Source: an uncultured Eubacteriales bacterium
Lineage (GTDB): Bacteria > Bacillota_A > Clostridia > Peptostreptococcales > Anaerovoracaceae
Assembly: GCA_902790885.1 (NCBI GenBank)
Contig: CADATR010000012.1
Location: 1 to 20,524, forward strand
Reading direction: 5' to 3'
Length of the DNA: 20,524 nt
A program made the position numbers and the translations under genes. Of this stretch, positions 14,493 through 20,524 are shown piece by piece (position 1 is the first letter of the stretch; every line of letters starts with the position of its first letter). The notes beneath the pieces are model-generated. The model was not told where the DNA came from and did no database searches. It worked only from the letters and a program-made list of their open reading frames with translations.

Positions 14493-15749
14493 ATGAAGAT
14501 ACTAAGCATAACAGCACAGAAGCCGCATTCCACCGGAAGCGGCACATACATGACGGAGCTCGTCAAGGCATTTGACCGCATGGGTCACAGACAGGCCGTT
14601 GTCTGCGGCATCTTTCCGGATGATATCGTGGACTTTCCCGAGGGAACAGCCTGCTATCCTGTCTTTTTTTCTGAAAAAAAGGCCGATCTTCTTGCGGCTC
14701 CGTGCAAGGCGGAAAAGCCGCTGATCAAAGCCCTTCCGTTCCCTGTCGTCGGGATGTCGGATATAATGCCGTATGAGTCGACAAGATACCGCGACCTTAC
14801 ACCTTCCATGATATCCGGATTTGAAGAGGCATTCACCGGCGCGGTATACCGGGCCGTCTCAGACCTTGACCCTGATGTCATCATCTGCCATCACCTCTTT
14901 CTCCTTACTGCCATCGTCAGAAAGCATTTCCCGGACAGGAAGATCATAGGGATCTCGCACGGGACAGACCTCAGGCAGATGAGGAACTGCGACAACCTGC
15001 GCGACATGGTGCGCCCTCTTATCCGCGATATCGACACGGCTCTGGCTCTTCACGATGAGCAGAGGAAGCAGATAATCGATATATTCGGCATGGATGAAAG
15101 CAAGGTCTCCGTCATAGGCAGCGGCTATAACGACAAGCTGTTCAATACAGACGGCAGAGAAGAGCGGAAGCCGGGCGGACCCGTTCGCATATGCTACGCT
15201 GGCAAGATAAGCAGGCCGAAGGGAGTGCCTGAGATGCTTGCCGCGCTCGAAAGGCTCCATGCGGATGCGGGCACTCCGCCGGTTGAGCTTACAATGGCAG
15301 GCGGATGCCAGGATGAAGTTCTGAAGGCATCTCTCGATTCGCTTCCTGACTATGTCACCTGGCTCGGGCAGATACCGCAGCCCGCGCTCGCGGAGCTGCT
15401 GCGCCGGAGCGACATCTTTGTGTTGCCTTCATATTTTGAGGGACTCCCTCTTGTTCTTATAGAAGCGATGGCTTCCGGCGCGGTGCCTGTCAGCACCGAT
15501 CTGCCCGGAGTAAAAGACTGGATAGACGCTCATGTGAGCGGTCCAGACGCCGTATATGTTCCGATGCCGCAAATGAAAAGCATCGACGAGCCGACTGACG
15601 CCGGCCGCGATGCCTTTGTTGATGATCTTTATTCTGTTCTCGGATCTGTTATTGCAGATGTTTACGAAGGACGCCTTCCGGGCAGTCTGCCTGATACATC
15701 GGGCATCACCTGGGACGGTCTGGCTAGATCAGTGCTATTATCACTGTAA
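14493..15749 (+). CDS. Glycosyltransferase family 4 (GT-B fold)
   Basis: A cytosolic or membrane-peripheral retaining glycosyltransferase of 418 residues. The N-terminal acceptor domain starts KILSITAQKPHSTGSGTYM with the glycine-rich loop. The C-terminal donor domain contains ICYAGKISRPKGVPEML (about 233-249) and the EX7E motif in FEGLPLVLIEAMASG, with Glu316 and Glu324 contacting the nucleotide-sugar. The length is normal for GT4. The sugar and acceptor cannot be told; glycolipid, teichoic or exopolysaccharide synthesis are all open. It is a lone gene, divergent from the VOR operon and followed by a 122-bp gap. No Shine-Dalgarno sequence precedes the ATG; the alternative start at Met20 would cut the Rossmann fold, so I keep the ATG at 14493. 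Confidence 0.88.
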   Translation: MKILSITAQKPHSTGSGTYMTELVKAFDRMGHRQAVVCGIFPDDIVDFPEGTACYPVFFSEKKADLLAAPCKAEKPLIKALPFPVVGMSDIMPYESTRYRDLTPSMISGFEEAFTGAVYRAVSDLDPDVIICHHLFLLTAIVRKHFPDRKIIGISHGTDLRQMRNCDNLRDMVRPLIRDIDTALALHDEQRKQIIDIFGMDESKVSVIGSGYNDKLFNTDGREERKPGGPVRICYAGKISRPKGVPEMLAALERLHADAGTPPVELTMAGGCQDEVLKASLDSLPDYVTWLGQIPQPALAELLRRSDIFVLPSYFEGLPLVLIEAMASGAVPVSTDLPGVKDWIDAHVSGPDAVYVPMPQMKSIDEPTDAGRDAFVDDLYSVLGSVIADVYEGRLPGSLPDTSGITWDGLARSVLLSL

Positions 15750-15788
15750 TGACCAGCGCAGGCTGCAGTGTCACCCTTCCTGAAATCC

Positions 15789-15847
15789 ACTATATAAGTT
15801 CATTTATTATTCACTATAAAGTTCAGGTCATGTGTTAATATGTTAAC
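15789..15847 (+). promoter_or_regulatory. Repeat-rich upstream region of the aldolase-like gene
   Basis: ACTATATAAGTTCA (15789-15802) is repeated almost exactly as ACTATAAAGTTCA (15813-15825), one at each side of an A+T-rich stretch. A palindrome, GTTAA-TATG-TTAAC, follows at 15834-15847. The ribosome binding site AAAGGAG is at about 15859-15865. The palindrome and direct repeats look like binding sites near a promoter, but no unambiguous -35/-10 pair stands out. Confidence 0.45.
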
Positions 15848-15871
15848 CAGCCAGATATAAAGGAGTGATTT

Positions 15872-17056
15872 ATGGACAGAGATCAGACGGCATTATTGAT
15901 GTCAAATGCCCTCAAGGGCTTTCACGGAAGATTCAAGAGGATGTACGGCCAGCTTTGCGTGCGCGTGGATGAAAACACTTTTCTCAGCACGGGCGGCAAT
16001 AAGGTCCTTGCCGAGATAAGCGAAGACGACTATGAGCTGTGCGACATCAGCTCGGGCGATCTCGGAGAGATCTTTACAAAAAGAAGCGATATTAATGCCA
16101 TTCTCTTCGGCTGCTCAGCCGATACTGTTGCCGTATCTGAAAAAGCAGACTCCATCCCTGTCACACTCGAAGATCTGGCCAGGCTCACCGGCTCTGAGCT
16201 CAAAGTGATACCTGATGCGTCCGCAGCAAACATCCTCGCGGCTATCAGAGACTCATCGGTATGTCTCATTAAGGGGACCGGAGTTATCGCTGTCGGCACA
16301 AACTGCAGAAAAACCGTAGCCGGAGCCCATATAGTCGAAAAGGCCTGTGAAGCCGAGGTCCACGGAGATGTGCTCGGCGGAACTGTTCCAATTGAAAAAC
16401 CCCTTGCTGACGCTCTCAGAAGGGACTTTGTCTCAGACTATATAAACCGCAATGAGGATGCGAACACGCAGTACGCCAAGTACGATGAAGAAGAATTCGC
16501 TGTCAGGGGCAGCCTCATCGATCACGGCAAAGAACTTGTAAGGCGCGATCTTTCATACGGATCGTGGGGCAACCTGTCAGTCAGGCTGAATGACGATGAG
16601 ATGCTCATAACCCCATCATCGATGGATTACTTCGGCATCATGATGGATGACATCGTTAAGGTAAACATACACACCCTTGAATACGGCAACCAGCGCATCC
16701 CGAGCACCGAAGTCCGGATGCACGCCGCAGTTTACAGGAATCTTCCCGACTGCAAGGCCGTGATCCAGACAAGATCGAATGCCATAAGCGTTTTTGCAGC
16801 CTGCAGGGCGGGCTTCACGCTTGGCGGAGGCGACCTCAGCGATCTGATCGGCGATATCAAGGTAACAGATTATGCGCCTCCGGGTTCGGAGAAGCTTGCT
16901 GAAGCAGTGGTATCCGTCTTAAAGGATACTCACGCCTGCATCATCCCTCACCACGGAGCCGTCTTCTACGGGCCGTCGCTCGAAGTGGTGCTGGCGATCG
17001 CCGAGGCGGTAGAGATGAAGGCACGCAACCTTCTCTCTTTCGACTCAGGACTCTAG
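15872..17056 (+). CDS. Two-domain class II aldolase-fold protein lacking the His-x-His metal site
   Basis: 394 residues made of two related class II aldolase/adducin domains. In the C-terminal domain (about 205-390) the family pattern is clear: GSWGNLSVRL (230-239), the catalytic-Glu position in STEVRMHAAVYRNLPD (278-293, Glu280), YAPPGSEKLAEAV and PHHGAVFYG (359-367). The zinc-binding HTHS of active enzymes reads QTRS here (299-302), so two of three metal ligands are missing. The N-terminal domain (about 12-165) repeats the order (GQLCVRVDENTFLSTGG; ILFGCS; LIKGTGVIAVG) and has lost all of them. Normal single-domain enzymes are about 210 residues. It may be a binding or structural protein, or use another chemistry. 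AAAGGAG precedes the ATG; its end overlaps the convergent rarD-like gene by 12 bp. Confidence 0.82.
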   Translation: MDRDQTALLMSNALKGFHGRFKRMYGQLCVRVDENTFLSTGGNKVLAEISEDDYELCDISSGDLGEIFTKRSDINAILFGCSADTVAVSEKADSIPVTLEDLARLTGSELKVIPDASAANILAAIRDSSVCLIKGTGVIAVGTNCRKTVAGAHIVEKACEAEVHGDVLGGTVPIEKPLADALRRDFVSDYINRNEDANTQYAKYDEEEFAVRGSLIDHGKELVRRDLSYGSWGNLSVRLNDDEMLITPSSMDYFGIMMDDIVKVNIHTLEYGNQRIPSTEVRMHAAVYRNLPDCKAVIQTRSNAISVFAACRAGFTLGGGDLSDLIGDIKVTDYAPPGSEKLAEAVVSVLKDTHACIIPHHGAVFYGPSLEVVLAIAEAVEMKARNLLSFDSGL

Positions 17057-17962
17057 CTCCAGATTGTTTTTATATTCCCCATAGCTGAAGAATACAAGGC
17101 CGATCCAGATGATGGCAAAGGATATCACCTGCACCATGTCGATCGGCTCTTTATATACGAAGATACCGAGCAGAAGCGTTATCGTAGGGCTGATGTACTG
17201 CGCCAGTCCTATCACAAAGAGAGTCACCTTCTTGGCCGCGCTTCCGAAAAGAGCGATCGGTATGAGTGTGATCAGCCCGCTCAGGTACATGAGAGCGTAC
17301 TTGCCCGGCTCTCCGACGCTGAGCGCTCCGATCCCCTTCGTCTCGATATAGATTATCGCTATGAGCGCTATCACAGAGTAAAACATCGTCTCATAAACGA
17401 GCTCAATGAGCGGTGGCCTGTCCGTCGACTTTTTTATTGCCGAATAGCACGCCCACGTGAACGCCAGGCCAAGGGCTACCCCCGGTATCTGGCCGTAGTG
17501 GATCAGCATAACGGCGAGCGATATCACAGCGAGTCCCATGGCTGTCATATTATACTTCGTAAACCGTTCCCTGAAGATCACGGCTCCGAAGAGACAGATG
17601 ACTATAGGCTCGATGTAATATCCTATGGATGCCTGTATCATGTGACCCGTCGTCATGGCCCAGATATATGTGCTCCAGTTTGCGGTGAGGATAAGGCCCG
17701 CCGCCAGATATCTGGTGATCACACCCTTCTCTTTTATCGGCCCCCAGATCTCTTCCCTGGAGTACTTCATCCTTGCCGCGATATACGAGAACACAAACAT
17801 GGTCACCATCCTGTAAAGAATGATGATCCATGAAGGTATCGGCACCAGCGCCTGCCAGTAAACGGGGCATACTCCCCAGAAGAGCTGGCATGCCAGCACG
17901 CATATAAGGCCTGTTCTGTAATCGCTGCTGTTCTTATTTATCCCAATACGCTTTTCTTCCAT
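17045..17962 (-). CDS. RarD-type EamA-family transporter
   Basis: A 305-residue integral membrane protein with about ten helices arranged as two EamA repeats. The start (RTGLICVLACQLFWGVCPVYWQAL) is the RarD hallmark, followed by IPSWIIILYRM and WSTYIWAMTTGHMIQASIGYYIEPI. The second repeat ends IVFKEP-like GIFVYKEPIDMVQVISFAIIWIGL. RarD was named after chloramphenicol-sensitivity loci, but these proteins are generally uncharacterised drug/metabolite exporters or amino acid permeases. The ATG at 17962 has AAGG about 12 bases upstream, a rather long spacing. It begins 14 bp after the C_GCAxxG_C_C gene and is likely co-transcribed with it. Its stop codon lies within the last codons of the convergent aldolase-like gene, with no terminator visible between them. 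Confidence 0.88.
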   Translation of the reverse strand: MEEKRIGINKNSSDYRTGLICVLACQLFWGVCPVYWQALVPIPSWIIILYRMVTMFVFSYIAARMKYSREEIWGPIKEKGVITRYLAAGLILTANWSTYIWAMTTGHMIQASIGYYIEPIVICLFGAVIFRERFTKYNMTAMGLAVISLAVMLIHYGQIPGVALGLAFTWACYSAIKKSTDRPPLIELVYETMFYSVIALIAIIYIETKGIGALSVGEPGKYALMYLSGLITLIPIALFGSAAKKVTLFVIGLAQYISPTITLLLGIFVYKEPIDMVQVISFAIIWIGLVFFSYGEYKNNLELES

Positions 17963-17976
17963 AAAAATGTCTGCCC

Positions 17977-18384
17977 TTACAGGCCGAGCTCCTCCTCAAC
18001 GAGTCTGACGGCGATCTTTATGCAGTCATCGCACGAGGTGAATGCCTTTCCGTCGTTTCCGGTCTTGATCTCTTTACAAATAAGAGCTCCCGCGCGCTCG
18101 ATGAATTTCTTCTGCATGATGCCGGCTGTCCTTGTCGTCTTTGCCTTGGTAAGACCGGCTCTTTCCGTATTGCCGTCGCTGTGCACCAGGCCGGCCACCA
18201 TGGCTGCCCCGCTGATGGCTCCGCAGACGCCCTGTGTGGTTCCCATACCTGCTCCGAAACCTTCACCGATCTTATAAAGCAGGGACTCATCGACCCCCAC
18301 CTCGTCAGCAAACACGCATACCACCGACTGGCAGCAGTTGAAACCGTTCCTGTGTTTTAATGATGCTAATTCAGCTCTGTCCAT
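17977..18384 (-). CDS. C_GCAxxG_C_C family putative redox protein
   Basis: A 135-residue protein with the cysteine layout of this clostridial family: FNCCQSVVC (Cys17, Cys18, Cys23), the Gly-rich GFGAGMGTTQGVCGAISG with Cys54, and a C-terminal group ICKE (Cys103) and SCDDC (Cys118, Cys121). The family is described as probably redox-active or metal-binding, but its reaction is unknown. The alanine of the named motif is altered (the first Cys is in NCCQS and the second in GVCGA). GGAGGAG lies seven bases before the ATG at 18384. It leads the two-gene unit with the RarD-like transporter and is divergent from the ECF sigma gene. Confidence 0.9.
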   Translation of the reverse strand: MDRAELASLKHRNGFNCCQSVVCVFADEVGVDESLLYKIGEGFGAGMGTTQGVCGAISGAAMVAGLVHSDGNTERAGLTKAKTTRTAGIMQKKFIERAGALICKEIKTGNDGKAFTSCDDCIKIAVRLVEEELGL

Positions 18385-18438
18385 TATTATTCTCCTCCTG
18401 CTGGATTATCGATTTACGACGAATATGATAACACATTT

Positions 18439-18467
18439 TTGCAACACTTTGGCTATTTTAAGATACT
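18439..18467 (+). promoter_or_regulatory. Candidate promoter of the ECF sigma gene
   Basis: TTGCAA (18439-18444) and GATACT (18462-18467) are 17 bases apart, with TATATA following directly. Start near 18474 would give a leader of about 48 nt. The overlapping TGCAAC also resembles ECF -35 elements, so self-activation is possible. The assignment is tentative. Confidence 0.4.
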
Positions 18468-18521
18468 ATATATATGAGAGCTCTTAAGAAAGCACCCCAT
18501 TGTCTCAAAGAGGAAGACCGT

Positions 18522-19028
18522 ATGGATGAAAAACTTATAAGCGAAGCAATAGCCGGCAGCAAGGAAGCCTTCTGCGCCCTCTACGGGCAGTATAAGGACA
18601 GGCTCTATCGCTACGCGCTCTACAGGCTTGGCGATCCGACCGAGGCCGAAGATGCCGTGAGCGACTGCGTGCTCGCCGCCTGGAAGAGCATAGGCAGCCT
18701 CAGAAGCGAAAAAGCCTTCGGGACGTGGATCTTCAGGATCCTCTCGAATTGCTGTGCATCAAGGATCAGAGAAATGATCGGCACCCGCGGGAATCTCGAA
18801 CGCATTTACCAGGAAGGTGCAGACCGGGTTTCCGCGCCTTCTTCCCTGTCAGTCGAGCTGGGCGAAGCGCTTGCGCAGCTCCGTGAAGAAGAACGCGATA
18901 TAGTTCTGCTCAGCGTCATCGGAGGACTGAACAGCAGCGAGATCTCCTCCCTTACAGGGCTGGCCGCGGGAAGCGTCAGATCGAAGCTGTCACGAAGCCT
19001 CGCGAAGATGCGTGAGTTCTTATCATAA
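18522..19028 (+). CDS. ECF-type RNA polymerase sigma factor
   Basis: A 168-residue sigma-70 family protein with only regions 2 and 4. Region 2 (about 8-78) includes RLYRYALYRLGDPTEAEDAV and the aromatic-rich AFGTWIFRILSN. Region 4 (about 110-165) has REEERDIVLLSVIGGLNSSE with the helix-turn-helix EISSLTGLAAGSVRSKLSRSL. Between them is a short linker. The frame is open from 18474, but the ATG at 18522 follows AGAGGAAG and gives the family N-terminus; the extra 16 residues would be atypical. The next gene starts 11 bp downstream and codes for a single-pass membrane protein, the usual place of an anti-sigma factor. ECF group not assigned. Confidence 0.92.
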   Translation: MDEKLISEAIAGSKEAFCALYGQYKDRLYRYALYRLGDPTEAEDAVSDCVLAAWKSIGSLRSEKAFGTWIFRILSNCCASRIREMIGTRGNLERIYQEGADRVSAPSSLSVELGEALAQLREEERDIVLLSVIGGLNSSEISSLTGLAAGSVRSKLSRSLAKMREFLS

Positions 19029-19039
19029 GGAGAGTCGAA

Positions 19040-20524
19040 ATGAACAATGACCGTGAATATATAAAGGAGATGTTCGACAGCGACGGCATAAAGGCACCAG
19101 AGAGTCTGTCCGAGGAGAGCATGCTCGCCATGCTCCGCGCTTCGGAAGAAAAGCAGGAGGAAATCCCGGCTGTCAATAATTATGAAACGAAGCAGGCCAA
19201 GGCACGCCCTTCTCTGAAGAGATGGATGGCAATAGCGGCGGTCGCCGTGGTCGCCTTCTTCGGGATCAGCGGGCTCAGGGAAATGCTCACAGCACCTCCG
19301 GACACCTCCACAGCCGGCGGTGAGCTTTACACCTTCAGAAGCGAATCTGAGATTGAGAAGCTCCTCAGCAGCATCGCGAAAGATCAGGGAAATGATATCT
19401 TCCCTGCCGGAGGCGGTGAGCTCATTGAATACGAAGAGCTCGCGACCGAAGATTCAGCCATGGATACCGGAACTGCAGGAAATACGATCACCGCGAAGTC
19501 GTCAGAGGCCGGCGGACATTCCGAAACATATCTGCAGGTTGATGATGTAGACGAAGCAGACATCATAAAGACCGACGGCAAATACATTTATTATGTGACA
19601 CAGGACCGTGAAGTCGTCATTCTTTCCGCAAAGGATGGAAAGACTGAAAAGCTCTCCTCCGTCGGAAGCGCCGGCATCGAAAACTATATAAACGACATCT
19701 ATGTAAAGGGAGACAGGCTCATCACAGTCGGCACCATTTACAGGGACGACAGCGACGAGGCTGCCTCGGGTGTGGTCGTCTATGATATAAGCGACCGCAG
19801 CAGACCTGAAGTCCTTTACGACTTCAGCCAGACTGGAAACATACTCTCGAGCCGCATGGTCGGAGACATCGTCTATCTCATCACAAATGACTACGTGCAC
19901 AAAGGCGGACGCGCAGTACCGATGTGTGGCGGCACAGAGGAGATAAGCAGCCTTAAGGCTCAGGATATAAGCTGCGTTCCTGATCCGCGCTCCGCTTCAT
20001 ACATCGTCATAAGCGCCATCGACACCGCCAGCGGCGACAAAGGCAATACAGCAACGAAAGCGATCTTCGGAGCAAGCGAGGAGATCTACTGCAACGACCA
20101 TAATCTCTACTGCACCTCTATGGAATGGGACGATGAAGGCAGCGCCGCATACACGCGCATCGTGCGGGTGATGCTTGACGGACTGAAGGTGAAGGCAGAC
20201 GCTACAACAAAAGTCCGCGGATATATCGACTCGCAGTTCTCCATGGACGAACGTGACGGGTACTTCCGCATAGCTACTACCTCAGAACGCGCAGGTATCG
20301 ATGTCAACAATCTGTTTGTGCTGGATGAAAACCTCAGCGTGATCGGCTCCGTCAAGGATTTCGCCGCGGACGAGAGCATCCGGGCTGTTCGTTATGTAGA
20401 CGACACCGCCTATGTTATCACCTATGAACAGACCGATCCGCTCTTTGTGATCGACCTGTCCGATCCGACCGCGCCCGCGATTCTCGGCGAGGTGAAGATC
20501 AGCGGCTTTTCCAGCCGGGCGGCC
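19040..20524 (+). CDS. Membrane-anchored beta-propeller protein, possible anti-sigma partner (partial)
   Basis: I read 495 codons open to the right edge; the true end is outside. The ATG at 19040 has AAGGAG seven bases upstream. Residues 1-62 are hydrophilic and include APESLSEESMLAMLR, a cytosolic tail with charged helices. One membrane helix follows (63-79, RWMAIAAVAVVAFFGISGL). The rest should be outside the cell. VDDVDEADIIKTDGKYIYYV (167-186) is the hallmark of the PF09826-type C-terminal beta-propeller of secreted bacterial proteins, and later blades such as DDVDIVYDISDRSRPEVLYD-like repeats (VVVYDISDRSRPEVLYDF, VIDLSDPTAPAILGEV) support this. The layout (cytosolic tail, one helix, external sensor) directly after a sigma gene fits an anti-sigma or sensor role, but no anti-sigma fold was proven. 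Confidence 0.87.
   Translation, partial: MNNDREYIKEMFDSDGIKAPESLSEESMLAMLRASEEKQEEIPAVNNYETKQAKARPSLKRWMAIAAVAVVAFFGISGLREMLTAPPDTSTAGGELYTFRSESEIEKLLSSIAKDQGNDIFPAGGGELIEYEELATEDSAMDTGTAGNTITAKSSEAGGHSETYLQVDDVDEADIIKTDGKYIYYVTQDREVVILSAKDGKTEKLSSVGSAGIENYINDIYVKGDRLITVGTIYRDDSDEAASGVVVYDISDRSRPEVLYDFSQTGNILSSRMVGDIVYLITNDYVHKGGRAVPMCGGTEEISSLKAQDISCVPDPRSASYIVISAIDTASGDKGNTATKAIFGASEEIYCNDHNLYCTSMEWDDEGSAAYTRIVRVMLDGLKVKADATTKVRGYIDSQFSMDERDGYFRIATTSERAGIDVNNLFVLDENLSVIGSVKDFAADESIRAVRYVDDTAYVITYEQTDPLFVIDLSDPTAPAILGEVKISGFSSRAA

Noticed and set aside
18474..18521. ATG at 18474 as the start of the sigma factor
   Set aside because: It lies on the predicted transcription start, lacks a ribosome site, and adds 16 atypical residues; the ATG at 18522 has AGAGGAAG in front of it.
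19502..19900. Minus-strand open frame (132 residues) in the beta-propeller gene
   Set aside because: It overlaps a frame with clear propeller motifs and its own ribosome site; the antisense frame shows no recognisable feature.
1..20524. CRISPR array, insertion sequence or prophage
   Set aside because: No regularly spaced direct repeats with unique spacers, no transposase, integrase or phage gene, and gene content is ordinary chromosomal.

Overview
The window looks like a chromosomal segment of an anaerobic, moderate-GC (about half G+C) low-GC-lineage Gram-positive bacterium, most likely a member of the Clostridia (Eubacteriales). The grounds are strong AAGGAGG-type ribosome binding sites, a ferredoxin-linked 2-oxoacid oxidoreductase, a PucR-type regulator, a C_GCAxxG_C_C protein and the tilS-ftsH-coaX-dusB housekeeping neighbourhood. 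No tRNA, rRNA, CRISPR array, insertion sequence or phage gene was seen. The genus cannot be named from the sequence alone.

Left block (1-10120, all minus strand; transcription runs right to left). In transcription order: a 56-residue one-pass membrane protein, metG, tatD, tilS, ftsH, a PucR-family regulator, coaX, dusB and the start of a lipoprotein cut by the window edge. These are tRNA charging and modification, protein quality control and CoA synthesis genes. The usual hpt between tilS and ftsH is absent, and a PucR-type regulator sits between ftsH and coaX. The gaps before tilS and dusB are almost filled by long imperfect fold-back repeats. The metG-side transcript starts from a good sigma-A promoter and has a leader that can fold to hide or free the ribosome binding site.

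Middle block. A lone plus-strand gene (10415-10852) encodes a small HExxH protein and ends in a strong bidirectional terminator shared with the convergent operon. That operon (14286 down to 10927, minus) encodes a P-loop ATPase, a 2x[4Fe-4S] ferredoxin and the alpha, beta and gamma subunits of a VorB-type 2-oxoacid:ferredoxin oxidoreductase. Its leader has a promoter and an attenuator-like hairpin. A GT4 glycosyltransferase is transcribed divergently from it.

Right block. A two-domain class II aldolase-fold protein whose metal-binding His-x-His is missing overlaps tail-to-tail with a minus-strand pair: a C_GCAxxG_C_C putative redox protein and a RarD-type EamA transporter. Divergent from that pair is an ECF sigma factor followed by a membrane-anchored beta-propeller protein (PF09826-like) that runs off the right edge. 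Its position and layout suggest a sensor or anti-sigma partner for the sigma factor.

Most genes here are standard. The more unusual items are the sigma/beta-propeller pair, the ligand-less double aldolase, the metG-side leader RNA and the P-loop ATPase heading the VOR operon.
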